Below the pieces are notes generated by a model. The model saw nothing but the letters and a program-made list of their open reading frames with translations. It was not told the origin of the DNA and ran no database searches. From CAIVAT01 sp964473485 (GTDB taxonomy: Bacteria > Bacteroidota > Bacteroidia > Bacteroidales > FEN-979), in the NCBI GenBank assembly GCA_964473485.1, contig CAYYPH010000012.1, positions 46,995-110,994 of the forward strand: DNA of 64,000 nt, in the 5' to 3' direction. Of the stretch, positions 34,760 through 45,900 are shown one piece after another. Every line of letters starts with the position of its first letter. Position 1 is the first letter of the stretch. Made by a program: the position numbers and the translations under genes.

Positions 34760-36670
34760 ATGAAAAAATCTACATCCTTTTTTGTTGTCATTCTGCCTGT
34801 TATACTTGGTCTCGCCTTGAATAATGATGTCTCCGGCCAGTGGGAACCCGATGTCAGGCTGACAAATGCACCGGGTATTTCTTACCCGTCATACAATAAT
34901 GCAAGGAATATTACCGCAAACGGAGACACCCTGCATGAGGTATGGTTTGATAATCGTGACGGCTATTATGCCATCTACTACAAGCGCTCAACCAACGGAG
35001 GAACAACCTGGGAAGGAGACATAGCGCTGACAAACAGCACGATGTCAATTTCCATGTATCCCTCCATATCTGTTTACGGTAATTTTGTGCATGTTGTATG
35101 GCACGATGACCGCAATGGAGGATATGAGGTGTACTATCGTCGTTCCATTGATGGCGGTTCAACCTGGGAGACTGATCAACGTCTCACAAATGCACCTGCC
35201 TTCTCCGGTTACCCATCGCTCGCGGTCCACGGTAATATCCTGCATTTAACATGGTATGACCAGCGTGACGGAAATTATGAGATCTACTACAAACGCTCCA
35301 CCGATGGCGGCGTAACCTGGGAACCGGATATGCGCCTGACCGGCAATCCAGCGGTTTCCTATTCACCCTCCATTGCAGTTAACGGCACCGTGGTGCATTT
35401 AGTCTGGTATGACACTTCGGACGGGAACGAGGAGATATACTACAAACGCTCCACCAATGGCGGTCTGACCTGGGAAGCAGATGTCCGGCTGACCAATGAC
35501 CCTGCATTTTCCGACAATACATCCATAGCTGTCTCCGGCAGCTACGTGCATGTAACGTGGATGGACACCCGCGACGGCAATTATGAGATATACTACATTC
35601 GATCCACTGATGAAGGGTTAAACTGGGAACCGGAAACACGCCTCACCTGGTATGATGGAAGTTCCTACAATCCATCCATTGTCAGCTCCGGCTTGAATGT
35701 TCATTGTGTGTGGTACGACAGCCGGGAGGGAAATTATGAGATATTTTACAAACGTTCGACAGACGGCGGGATCAACTGGGAAGATGATATGCGGCTGACT
35801 GAGGATCAGGCATCTTCCGCTTTCCCGTTTATCGCAGTGTCAGACAGCCTTGTGCATGTAACATGGCAGGACGGACGCGATGGAAATCCTGAGATATACT
35901 ATAAAAGGAACCCGAACGGAAATCTTGCCACGATAACAGGCTCAACCACACCATGCCAGGGAAGTTCACAGGTTTATAGTGTTCCGGAGGTTGCCGGCGT
36001 GACCGAAACCTGGTCGTTTCCGTCCGGTTGGACCATTACGGCCGGCCAGGGGACGAATATGGCAACCGTAACGGTCGGAGCTATCAGCGGAACGATCTTC
36101 ATGACACCAACCTCAGGCCCTCCCGGTACTTTGCCAGTTACGGTGCTTACTGTGCCGGCCCAACCTTCTCCGATAACCGGGAACACCAGCCCGCATGCCG
36201 GAACAACCGGTCTGAACTACAGCGTTACCAGCGTACCGGATGTCACCTACGATTGGACTGTCCCCTCCGGATGGATCATCACGGGAGGCAATGGGACCAG
36301 CAGTATCACCGTAACAGCAGGTTCTTCCCCGGGTATCATTGAAGTGGTCCCATCCAATGAATGCGGCACCGGAATTTCATCTACACTTGCTGTCACTGTA
36401 ATTGTTTCTGTAGATGAAGCAACGGGTTCACACCATAAGTTTACTATTTCTCCCAATCCCGCCAGGGATAAGATAAAAATTTCCCCGGGTGATCTGTCCG
36501 GATCATATAAAATAACCATGACCGATATGACCGGCCGTGTGGTTCTGATTGGCGGATTCACAGGAAATAGCAGTATTGATGCAGGGAATCTGAATAGCGG
36601 CGTCTATCTGGTCACCATTACGTTAGAAAACGTGCAGGTATACAGGTCCAAGCTTTTGCTGAATAAATAA
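34760..36670 (+). CDS. T9SS-tailed seven-repeat BNR/sialidase-like propeller protein
   Basis: 636 residues with a signal peptide ending DVSGQ. Seven consecutive repeats of about 52 residues share VxWxDxRDGNYEIYYKRSTD, GGxxWExDxRLT, an Asp-box-like blade, consistent with one complete seven-bladed propeller (residues about 28-395). Two PKD-like domains follow (TWSFPSGWTITAGQGTNMAT, YDWTVPSGWIITGGNGTSSI), then a T9SS tail (FTISPNPARDKIKI). No FRIP motif is present, so sialidase activity is unlikely. First of five same-strand secreted-protein genes. Confidence 0.9.
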   Translation: MKKSTSFFVVILPVILGLALNNDVSGQWEPDVRLTNAPGISYPSYNNARNITANGDTLHEVWFDNRDGYYAIYYKRSTNGGTTWEGDIALTNSTMSISMYPSISVYGNFVHVVWHDDRNGGYEVYYRRSIDGGSTWETDQRLTNAPAFSGYPSLAVHGNILHLTWYDQRDGNYEIYYKRSTDGGVTWEPDMRLTGNPAVSYSPSIAVNGTVVHLVWYDTSDGNEEIYYKRSTNGGLTWEADVRLTNDPAFSDNTSIAVSGSYVHVTWMDTRDGNYEIYYIRSTDEGLNWEPETRLTWYDGSSYNPSIVSSGLNVHCVWYDSREGNYEIFYKRSTDGGINWEDDMRLTEDQASSAFPFIAVSDSLVHVTWQDGRDGNPEIYYKRNPNGNLATITGSTTPCQGSSQVYSVPEVAGVTETWSFPSGWTITAGQGTNMATVTVGAISGTIFMTPTSGPPGTLPVTVLTVPAQPSPITGNTSPHAGTTGLNYSVTSVPDVTYDWTVPSGWIITGGNGTSSITVTAGSSPGIIEVVPSNECGTGISSTLAVTVIVSVDEATGSHHKFTISPNPARDKIKISPGDLSGSYKITMTDMTGRVVLIGGFTGNSSIDAGNLNSGVYLVTITLENVQVYRSKLLLNK

Positions 36671-36688
36671 TAACAACACACTACAAAT

Positions 36689-38416
36689 ATGAAATACATG
36701 AAAAACATCAGAACGGTCGGCTGGGCCATCCTCTTCAGCATGGTTGGCTCATCAGCCATGTCCCAGGGTTTTGGCTGGGCCGGAAATATGGGCGGAACAG
36801 GCAACGACACCGGGAACTCCATCGTGACGGACGACCAGGGAAACAGTTATTCGACAGGCAGTTATTCCGGGACTGCCGACTTTGACCCGGGGCCGGGCGT
36901 GTATACCCTGACTGCAGCGGGAGCCGGTGACGCTTTTATCACCAAACTCGACTCTGCCGGAAACCTGATCTGGGCAAAAAGCGTGGGAGGATCTGACAAT
37001 GATGGCGGGACTTCGGTGGCGGTTGATCCGTCGGGAAATGTATACCTGACGGGTCTTTTCTGGGGCACAGCGGATTTTGACCCGGGGCCGGGAACGCACA
37101 ACCTGACCTCCGTGGGGAGTTATGATCTCTACATTCTGAAACTGGATCCTTCCGGCGGTTTTTTATGGGCAGCATCTTTCGGGGGAACGGATGGGGACTA
37201 TGGTAATGCGGTGACCCCGGATCCTTCCGGTGGTGTATATATTACCGGCACATTCGAGGGAACCGTTGACTTTGATCCCGGCACCGGTGTATATAACCTG
37301 ACCACATCCCTGGGAAACGAGCTTTTCCTGTTAAACCTGGATGCCTCGGGAAATTTCGTTTGGGCCACCCAGACCGAGGGGGATCTGGATATTTATGCAA
37401 GCTCCCTGGCGCTTGATCCATCGGGAAATATCCACATGGCAGGTAATTTCCAGGGATCGGTTGACATGGACGGTGGCCCCGGCACTCTTTCCCTGACATC
37501 ATCGGGCGCCGATGATATTTTCGTGTCCAAATATGATTCTGCCGGGGATGTGATCTGGGCAAAAAGTATCGGAGGAACTGCGTTTGATTACGGGTTTTCC
37601 ATTGCAGTTGATGATTCGGGTAACACCTATTCCACTGGCTCTTTCAGGGAAACCGTCGATTTTGATCCCGGTGCAGGAACATTTAATTTAACCTCCTTCA
37701 ATGCCTCTGAAGATATCTTTATACTGAAACTGGACGCCTCCGGCGATTTTGTCTGGGCTGCTCAGATGGGCGGGAATTCAACAGACAGGCCATCCTCAAT
37801 AGCCGTCAATACCTCCGGTGTTTATTCTACCGGTTTCTTTACCGAGACTTCTGATTTCGATCCCGGTACCGTTACTGTTGAATTAACATCAAACGGCAGT
37901 CTCGATATATATGTATTGAAACTTGGTTTGTCCGGCAATTTTGCCTGGGTAAGGCAAATGGGAGGTGCGCAGGCCGACATCGGCTACTCAATTGCCGCAG
38001 GAACAGCAGGTGTCTTTACAACAGGAGGTTTCAAGGAGTTGGTTGATTTCGATCCGACCGCAGGCATATTCAATCTGACCTCTGCCGGTCTTAACGATGC
38101 CTTTGTGCAGAAACTATCCGATAATCCGGTTACGGTCATTAACGAAAAAGAGACCGGTACCATCAGCATCTTTCCAAATCCGAACACCGGTTGTTTCTCA
38201 GTTGCGTTGAACAACATCATCAGCGAATCCGTCACGATTTCAATATACAATGCCACGGGCCTGAAAGTATATGAGGTTTGTATCCCTGAGATGACAGGTC
38301 CGGTTACGAAAACAATCGATTTAGGATCTGTTGCTAACGGGATCTATACAATGATTATTCAGGGACAGAATGAAAGAATCTGTAAAAAGCTGATTGTAAC
38401 CGGAAAAGAAAAATAA
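36689..38416 (+). CDS. T9SS-tailed seven-repeat SBBP-type propeller protein
   Basis: 575 residues with a signal peptide ending SAMSQ. Seven repeats of about 50-55 residues follow the SBBP pattern: DSAGNLIWAKSVGG, GNSIVTDDQGNSYSTGSY, then a TxDFDPGxGxxxLT motif seen seven times (one variant DMDGGPG). The acidic DFDPG loops may bind calcium (inference). The tail is T9SS type A (ISIFPNPNTGCFSVAL). It starts 18 bases after the previous stop, so it is probably cotranscribed. Confidence 0.9.
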   Translation: MKYMKNIRTVGWAILFSMVGSSAMSQGFGWAGNMGGTGNDTGNSIVTDDQGNSYSTGSYSGTADFDPGPGVYTLTAAGAGDAFITKLDSAGNLIWAKSVGGSDNDGGTSVAVDPSGNVYLTGLFWGTADFDPGPGTHNLTSVGSYDLYILKLDPSGGFLWAASFGGTDGDYGNAVTPDPSGGVYITGTFEGTVDFDPGTGVYNLTTSLGNELFLLNLDASGNFVWATQTEGDLDIYASSLALDPSGNIHMAGNFQGSVDMDGGPGTLSLTSSGADDIFVSKYDSAGDVIWAKSIGGTAFDYGFSIAVDDSGNTYSTGSFRETVDFDPGAGTFNLTSFNASEDIFILKLDASGDFVWAAQMGGNSTDRPSSIAVNTSGVYSTGFFTETSDFDPGTVTVELTSNGSLDIYVLKLGLSGNFAWVRQMGGAQADIGYSIAAGTAGVFTTGGFKELVDFDPTAGIFNLTSAGLNDAFVQKLSDNPVTVINEKETGTISIFPNPNTGCFSVALNNIISESVTISIYNATGLKVYEVCIPEMTGPVTKTIDLGSVANGIYTMIIQGQNERICKKLIVTGKEK

Positions 38417-38456
38417 AATAACCAGGAAAGTTGTAAAATCCTAATCCATAACCTCC

Positions 38457-40742
38457 ATGAAAAAAAATGCAATGTTGAAGACCCTTCTCTTTCTCATTCT
38501 ACTATTCTCAACCCTGAATATTTCCGCTCAGGACAATCGGGTAACTGTTAGTAAAAAGCCTTATGCAAAACATTCTCCGACCGCGTTACTGCTGGAAGAA
38601 AGCTTTGACGATCCGGCTTTCCCACCGGCAGGCTGGCAGAATATCCAACTGACCGGATCGGGATTATGGGCCCGGACAACGGCAGGGGTAAATCCTCCCT
38701 GCGCTCCGCACAGTGGCGAGGGTATGGCCTTTTACAATGATTACAGTTTTGGCGCCAATGTATCGGCGATGCTGATCACTCCTCCGCTATTTCTCCCGGC
38801 CGGCCTTCCCAAGAACGTCAATTTCTGGATGTACCGGGACTATGGCTGGCCAACCTATGCCGACAGCCTTGCCGTTTATTACAATACCATACCCGGCATG
38901 AACGGAGCCATTTTCCTGGGAAAAGTGGAAAGGTATTACTGGATGTCGGACTGGTTCGAATTCAATTTTCCGATTGACCCCGCTGTCACCGGGACTTATT
39001 TTTTCATTTTCAAGGCCAACAGCAACTGGGGCAACGACATGTTCCTGGACGATATCCGGATCGATGCCCTGCATGCCAATGATGCCGGGATGTTTTCAAT
39101 CGTTTCACCGCCGGCTATGGTGATCGACGGTGATATTGTTCCTGAGGTCACCATAAAAAATTATGGCACAGCGGCGCTGACGAATATCCCTGTGAAATAC
39201 CGGAACGGACAGACCGGGCAGGTGCTGACCGAAATAGTTCCTTTCCTGGATTCGGCTGAAACAGCGCAGGTGGTCTTCCCGGCCTGGAGCGCTACTCCGG
39301 GAGGTCCTTACGATTTTATCTTCTACACCGATCTGCCGGGAGATGAAAACCACTCCAACGATACACTGGTCAAACAGATCATTTGTACCGGGTCCAATCA
39401 AAGTTTTGCGCACTCCTTCTCCGGCGGACTCTATCACAGCCTCTCTATCTGCAACGACAAAACCCTTATGGCCTGGGGCAGGAACTCCGACGGCCAGCTG
39501 GGCGACGGAACCAACACCGACAGCAACATCCCTGTCCATGTGTCCGGTCTGACAGATGTCATCCGTGTTGCGGCAGGAAAGTATCACAGCGTTGCCCTGA
39601 AGGAGGATGGCACGGTATGGAGTTTCGGGAACAACGGCAGCGGTCAGCTTGGAAACGGCAGTACGGTCAACAGCAATGTACCTGTTCAGGTTGCGGGATT
39701 GACCGATATTACCTCCATCGCCGCGGGTGACGATCACACCCTCGCGATACGGGGCGACAGCACCGTTTGGGCATGGGGTAGCAACTCGTGGGGGCAACTG
39801 GGCGACGGAACCACGAACGACAGTGATATCCCTGTCCAGGTTACAGGCATTTCTGGTGCAGTCGCCGTGGCGGCCGGAGAAAGTTTCTCCATGGCGCTGC
39901 TAGGCGACGGGACCATCATGGCATGGGGTGCAAATCAAAACGGGCAGTTGGGCAACGGCACACTCGTCAATACCACGATCCCTGTCCTGGTGCCTGATTT
40001 TGCCGACGCAATTGATATTGCGGCAGGTACAACTCATTCGGTTGCCCTGAAAAATGATGGAACCGTCTGGGCATGGGGCTATAACTACCTGGGCCAGATC
40101 GGCAACGGCACCAATACCGACAGCCGGGTGCCTCTTCAGGCAACAGGCATTCAGGCTATTACAAATATTTCAGCAGGAGGCGCTTCCTCATATGCTATAA
40201 AATATGATGGAACAGCCTGGGCCTGGGGCTGGAACTCGAACGGGCAGCTTGGAAACGGAACCACTGTTGACAGCAACCTGCCGGTACAGATCAGCGGTCC
40301 TTCAAACATGATCGCGATCGCCGGAGGCAGTTTCCATGGTCTTTCCATTGATCACGCCGGAAGCCTTTTCGCATGGGGATTTAACAGCTACGGGCAACTG
40401 GGAAATGGCAGTAATGCCGACAGTCCTGTGCCCGTGCTGATCACGGGGCTCTGCCCGGTCTATACCTCAACCAGTGAACCGCGAGAGGCACGGAAAAACG
40501 TGCTTTTCCTGTATCCGAATCCTACCGGCGGACCCTTTGCATTGCAGTTTGAAACGGAAGAAGGAGCGTTGATGAAGGGGTTCGCTGAAATCTATAATGC
40601 CTTTGGCGAAAAAATATATGCATCCCGTATTGAACCGGGAAAGCTGACCCACATCGATCTTACTGGCAAGGAAAAGGGATTCTTTATTGTGAGGGTGAGC
40701 ACAGAGAAGGATGTCCTGTATGGAAAACTGATTGTCAAATAG
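38457..40742 (+). CDS. T9SS-tailed RCC1-repeat propeller protein
   Basis: 761 residues. A signal peptide (ending NISAQ) precedes a jelly-roll choice-of-anchor domain at about 45-205 (ESFDDPAFPPAGWQNIQL) and a CARDB-like segment. Seven RCC1 repeats follow at about 320-665 (for example AWGRNSDGQLGDGTNTDSN and AWGWNSNGQLGNGTTVDSN), enough for one complete seven-bladed propeller. The tail is T9SS type (LFLYPNPTGGPFALQF). RCC1-type propellers in Bacteroidota are usually protein- or glycan-binding; no catalytic motif is visible. It starts 40 bases after the preceding gene. Confidence 0.92.
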   Translation: MKKNAMLKTLLFLILLFSTLNISAQDNRVTVSKKPYAKHSPTALLLEESFDDPAFPPAGWQNIQLTGSGLWARTTAGVNPPCAPHSGEGMAFYNDYSFGANVSAMLITPPLFLPAGLPKNVNFWMYRDYGWPTYADSLAVYYNTIPGMNGAIFLGKVERYYWMSDWFEFNFPIDPAVTGTYFFIFKANSNWGNDMFLDDIRIDALHANDAGMFSIVSPPAMVIDGDIVPEVTIKNYGTAALTNIPVKYRNGQTGQVLTEIVPFLDSAETAQVVFPAWSATPGGPYDFIFYTDLPGDENHSNDTLVKQIICTGSNQSFAHSFSGGLYHSLSICNDKTLMAWGRNSDGQLGDGTNTDSNIPVHVSGLTDVIRVAAGKYHSVALKEDGTVWSFGNNGSGQLGNGSTVNSNVPVQVAGLTDITSIAAGDDHTLAIRGDSTVWAWGSNSWGQLGDGTTNDSDIPVQVTGISGAVAVAAGESFSMALLGDGTIMAWGANQNGQLGNGTLVNTTIPVLVPDFADAIDIAAGTTHSVALKNDGTVWAWGYNYLGQIGNGTNTDSRVPLQATGIQAITNISAGGASSYAIKYDGTAWAWGWNSNGQLGNGTTVDSNLPVQISGPSNMIAIAGGSFHGLSIDHAGSLFAWGFNSYGQLGNGSNADSPVPVLITGLCPVYTSTSEPREARKNVLFLYPNPTGGPFALQFETEEGALMKGFAEIYNAFGEKIYASRIEPGKLTHIDLTGKEKGFFIVRVSTEKDVLYGKLIVK

Positions 40743-40750
40743 CCTGTTTC

Positions 40751-42901
40751 ATGATGATCACTGCGATGAAAACCCAAGTCAAAAACTGCATTCTGCCGGT
40801 TGTCATGATGTTTTTCCTGCTGACCATCCATGTGACCGGATACGCCCAGTGGCTGCAGATGAACGGGCCGACCGGAGGGTCGGCAAGCTGCATGACAAGC
40901 AAGGGCAACTATCTGTTTGCCGGAACAAAAGGGGCTGGCATCTTCCGGTCGGGGGATAGTGGTAATAGCTGGACCTCCTCCAACAATGGAATTACCACGA
41001 TGGACCTGTATTCAATGACCGCTGATGCAAACACTGTTTTTGCCGGGACGCACGGATTTATCGAATATGGTATCCAGGCGCTATTCCGTTCGACCGATAA
41101 CGGAGAAACATGGGATGCCCTGAGTGACGGACTTTCCGGTCAGATTGTTTATTCCCTTCTGATAAACGGGGCCTATGTTTATGCCGGGATCTATCCATCG
41201 GGAGTATTTCGCTCCGCGGATAACGGCACTACCTGGACACCCGTCAACAACGGCATCAGCGGTCAGTTTTTCTATACCCTGGCTGCTATCGGGACCGAGA
41301 TTTTTGCCGCAACCGATAGTGGCGTTTACCGCTCGGTCAATAATGGCGACAGCTGGACACCCGCCAATAACGGACTGCTGCATGTTGTATTTTCACTCGC
41401 CTCCAAAGGGAACGACCTGTTCGCAGGAACCTACAACGGAGGGGTTTACCGCACCACGGACCACGGAGCAAACTGGGTTTCCGTGAATAACGGCATTACC
41501 AGCAATAACATCAAAACAATAATTTCCAACGGACCCGATCTCTTCGCCGGAAGTAGCGGAGGGGGCGTCTTCCGGTCGTCCGACAACGGCGCAAACTGGA
41601 TGGCTGTCAATACCGGCCTGACTTCCCTGACCATCGGCTCACTGATGGCGGAGGGCACAAATCTGTTTGCGGGAACCTCCGGCGAGGGGATTTTTATATC
41701 AGCCGATAACGGGTCAAACTGGACCCCGTCGAATACCGGTTTGCTCAATCGCTCCATCAAGGCGTTCATTGAGTCGGGCCCCTGGATTTTTGCCGGGCTC
41801 ACCAATGGCGGCATGTACCGCTCTGCCGACAATGGCCTGAACTGGTCGGCCGTGACCAATGGCATTCCGAACTCCACCACCATTACCTCCTTTGCTGCTA
41901 TCGGCAGTTATCTCTTTGCCGGTTCATCGGGAGTCGGAATCTACCGGTCGGATGATCAGGGGGCCAATTGGTCAAATCTCGGAACCTCTGTTATTTCCAA
42001 TATCGTGGCCCTGGCCGTGATCGGCCAGGATCTCTATGCGGCGACCAATGGTATGGGTATTTATAAATCGACTGATTACGGGGCTACCTGGGTGGCAAAG
42101 AACTGGGGCATGGGGCCGGAGGAACAACGCATGCAGACACTTTATGCAAAAGGGAATGTATTGTTCGCCGGAACGCTCTACCTGGGTGTTTTCCGCTCTG
42201 TTGACTTCGGAGAACATTGGTACGCATCCCGAACCGGGCTATCCAATTGGGCAGTCAGGTCTTTTGCCTCCAACGATTCATACATCTACACCGGAACCCT
42301 GGCCGGCGTCAACGAAGTGAATGTCGGCGGCGTATTCCGTTCGGATGATAATGGCGATACCTGGTCCTTGACAGGGTTGTCGTACCATCATGTGTTATCA
42401 TTGACGACGAAAGGAGAGAACATTTTCGCCGGTTCAGCCAACGAAGGCGTATGGCTTTCGACTGACAACGCCGACATCTGGACGGATTCCAATGATGGAT
42501 TTACGGATATTCCAACCGTTAACAGTTTACTTATTACCAGCGATGATCTCTTTACCGGAACGGACTATCTGTCAGCCTGGCGCCGGCCATTATCCGAAAT
42601 GATCATCACCGGGTTGGATAACACGATCAAAGCGGATTCCCCATACACTTTATCCCAGAATTCCCCCAATCCGTTCAGTTCAACAACCAGGATCAGATTT
42701 CATCTGCCACTCAGCGGAGATGCGAGCATCACGGTTTATGACATGTATGGAAATGAGGTTGCAACACCACTGAATGAAGATCTTACACCCGGTTTTCACG
42801 AAATTTCGTTCGATGCATCGGTGTTATCGCCTGGAATTTATTATTACTGCCTCCGGGCGGGAACTTTTTGCGAAACTAAAAAAATGATTCAGATCAAATG
42901 A
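40751..42901 (+). CDS. T9SS-tailed double propeller protein (13 repeats), paralogue
   Basis: 716 residues with a signal peptide ending GYAQ. Thirteen repeats follow the FRSxDNGxxWxxxNNGI pattern plus the closing SAWRRPLSE strand, and the T9SS tail is FlgD-like (SQNSPNPFSSTTRIRFHL). It matches the protein at 26152 blade by blade, so the two arose by duplication. The DNA has diverged in codon use (more GC here), so the duplication is not recent. It starts 8 bases after the RCC1 gene stop and is likely cotranscribed. Confidence 0.92.
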   Translation: MMITAMKTQVKNCILPVVMMFFLLTIHVTGYAQWLQMNGPTGGSASCMTSKGNYLFAGTKGAGIFRSGDSGNSWTSSNNGITTMDLYSMTADANTVFAGTHGFIEYGIQALFRSTDNGETWDALSDGLSGQIVYSLLINGAYVYAGIYPSGVFRSADNGTTWTPVNNGISGQFFYTLAAIGTEIFAATDSGVYRSVNNGDSWTPANNGLLHVVFSLASKGNDLFAGTYNGGVYRTTDHGANWVSVNNGITSNNIKTIISNGPDLFAGSSGGGVFRSSDNGANWMAVNTGLTSLTIGSLMAEGTNLFAGTSGEGIFISADNGSNWTPSNTGLLNRSIKAFIESGPWIFAGLTNGGMYRSADNGLNWSAVTNGIPNSTTITSFAAIGSYLFAGSSGVGIYRSDDQGANWSNLGTSVISNIVALAVIGQDLYAATNGMGIYKSTDYGATWVAKNWGMGPEEQRMQTLYAKGNVLFAGTLYLGVFRSVDFGEHWYASRTGLSNWAVRSFASNDSYIYTGTLAGVNEVNVGGVFRSDDNGDTWSLTGLSYHHVLSLTTKGENIFAGSANEGVWLSTDNADIWTDSNDGFTDIPTVNSLLITSDDLFTGTDYLSAWRRPLSEMIITGLDNTIKADSPYTLSQNSPNPFSSTTRIRFHLPLSGDASITVYDMYGNEVATPLNEDLTPGFHEISFDASVLSPGIYYYCLRAGTFCETKKMIQIK

Positions 42902-42961
42902 AAACACGAATCTATATATAACCCCCAAACCATTAATTATTAAACACTAAAATCAGCAATT

Positions 42962-45900
42962 ATGAGAAAACTGTTTACAATGGTTATTCTTTTATGCATC
43001 GCAGGCGGAATGAATCGTCTCCACGCCACAACCTGCGAGCAGGCTATTGCCATTCCCGGTTCACCGACGTTCCCGTATGAAATAGACCTGACATGCGGAA
43101 CTACGGATGATATCAACGGATACAATGCCGCTTACTGCGGTGACAGCTACTATTACCTGAGCGGATATGAGGCTGTTTATGTCTGGACGCCGACATCAAA
43201 CTACCTTAATGTAACGTTTACCTACACAGGCCAGAATTATACCGGTATCTTTCTCTACGAGAACTGCCCGACTTCGGCAGGAACCTGCCTCGCCAATGTC
43301 ACCAGCGGTGCGACCACGAAAACACTCACCTATCTCGGATCAAATCAGAATTACGGGACAACGATCAGCGTTTTTGCTGGACTGACATATTTTATCATTG
43401 TTGACAGATGGGGTCCCCCCTATGACCCATGTCCCGGAACCCTGACCATCAATGGTACCTTAATGCCGCCCTGTTCAGGCACCCCAAATCCCGGATACGC
43501 GATCGCATCGTCAAACCCGGTCTGTTCAGGCGAGAATTTTACGCTGACACTGCAGAATGCAGTCCCCGGAACAGGCGTTACCTATCTCTGGGAGTCCTCC
43601 GCTGATGGCTCAACCTGGAACCCGACCGGCGGAACCAACGCTTCATACTCCACCTCGCAGACCACCTCCACCTGGTATCGCTGCCAGGTAACCTGCGCAG
43701 GCAACACCGGCACCACGAATCCGGCGCATGTGACCATGAAGCCTTTCACCGCCTGTTATTGCTCCTCATCGGCCACCTCCACGGGTGGCGAGGAAATCTA
43801 CAGCGTTACCTTCAACGGTGTCACAAATGCATACAACTGTACTACTGTGGCTCCGGGACCGGGGTCTATCCTGGAACGTTACTCCAACTTCACCACCCTG
43901 GGGGCGTTGTGGACATTCCCACGAACGGGTACGGTAAACTTCACTATTGCTGTTGACGAGTGCGATGGCGCTCCATACAAGAACAGTGGCTGTGCTATCT
44001 GGATCGACTTCAACCAGGATGGCGATTACGCGGATGCCGGCGAGCGGGTCTATGTCGAAAATGAACTCACGATCAGCCCGAGAACCATCAACAGCAACTT
44101 CTTCATTCCCGTTACCGCTCTTCAGGGTACTACAGGCATGCGCATCACGGTGGCCGATAACTTTTTCGGCAATATGTTTACTCCCTGCATGACTTACGGA
44201 TGGGGAGAAACCGAAGACTACCTGGTCACCATCGGACCAACGCCGGCCTGCCCCAATCCCAACCCGCTGACCGCCACCAATATTACAAGTACCTCAGCCA
44301 GCCTCGGCTGGACGGAGAACGGAACCGCTACCGAGTGGGAGATCGAGTGGGGGCCAGCCGGATTCACCCCCGGCACCGGAACCCTCATCGCCCCTGCAGT
44401 CGTCAATCCTTCCCCAATTTCCGGACTTACCCCGGAGACCACGTATGCATATTATGTCAGGGCGAAATGCGGTCCCGGCACATACAGCGACTGGTCAGGG
44501 CCCGTAACCTTTACCACCCTATGCGGCGCCATCCAGGCTCCGGTATGCGAGTTTTTTCAGCAACCGGTGATACCTTCCTGCTGGTCCACCTCCGGCCCGC
44601 AACTGTGGCTCTTCACAAAAACCTGGCCTGGTTATGGAGCCTCAGGCCTTACCGATCATACAGGCGGCAACGGAAGTTTTGCAGGTGTTGATGGCAGCGG
44701 TACAGCCGGACTTACAGGAATCACCCTGACATCGAAGACCATCGATAAATCGGCCATGCCGGGCGCACAACTGCGCTTCTTCCTCTTCAACAACAACATC
44801 ACCACCGTCAATGTTGCCGACGAGCAAAAGCTGACGGTCTATATCAACGAAGGCGCCGGCGACAACCTGGTCTATACCTGGGATTACGGGCAGAACAGCG
44901 CAAACTGGACAGAAGTGACAATTCCGTTGGGTTCATTTGGCAACATCTTTACGATCAAGTGGGTGGTCGACAAAGGAGCCAATTATCCATTTTACGACGA
45001 CATCATCATCGACGATGTCTGTGTGGAAGATCCGGCCTGCCCGGTTCCATCAAGCCTGACTGCCAGCAATATCACCGGCACACAGGCAGTGCTTAACTGG
45101 ACTCAGAACGGCGCAGCCACCTCATGGGATATTGAACTAGGAGTACAGGGTTTCACCCCAACCGGCACGCCCACCCATGCCGGTGTGACCAAACCCTATA
45201 CCTGCACCGGCCTTACCCCGCTGACCAATTACAGCTATTATGTCAGGGCTGATTGCAGTGGAGGGAACGGACAGAGCCTTTGGGTCGGACCGAAAAACTT
45301 TACCACACCATGCGGGGTAAATTCATTGAACTATTGCCAGTACTTCCCGACAGACCTCTTTCCGGAATGCTGGTCGCAAACGTATGATGGTACGCTCTCC
45401 CACAACGGCTGGACGATGAGCAACACGAGCAACGCCTGGGGGGAAGCCTATGAAGCCATGTGCGCGTACCAAAGTGGCATCGGGGTGGCGAGGTTAGTCT
45501 CTGCGCAACTGGATATTGCGGGGCAAGATGCGGTCAGGCTTTCTTTCAGGCACAGGATCTGGGACTACAATTCCGGGGTCAATGATGTGAACTTTAAGGT
45601 CCAGTACCGGATCGATGGTGGCGCCTGGACCAACCTGTGGGTACATGCCGGCGGTATCGGCTCCAATGTTCCGGCTGAAGTTAAAACATTGGATATCGTG
45701 GTTTCCGGTAACATTCTGGAGGTAGGCTGGGCGGTTGACGGGAATCTTTACAACTTCTGGGACTGGACCATTGACGATGTCTGTGTGTCCCTGCTGCAGG
45801 CGAACCTGAGTGGGGTGGTTACCAATGCTTCCTGTCCATTTTCTGCCAACGGAGCTATTGATCTGACTGTAAACTTTGGCCAGCCACCCTATACCTATAT

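Noticed and set aside
34760..36670. Active sialidase in the BNR-like propeller protein
   Set aside because: The FRIP motif and the catalytic Arg/Tyr pattern seen in the real sialidase at 21547 are absent.
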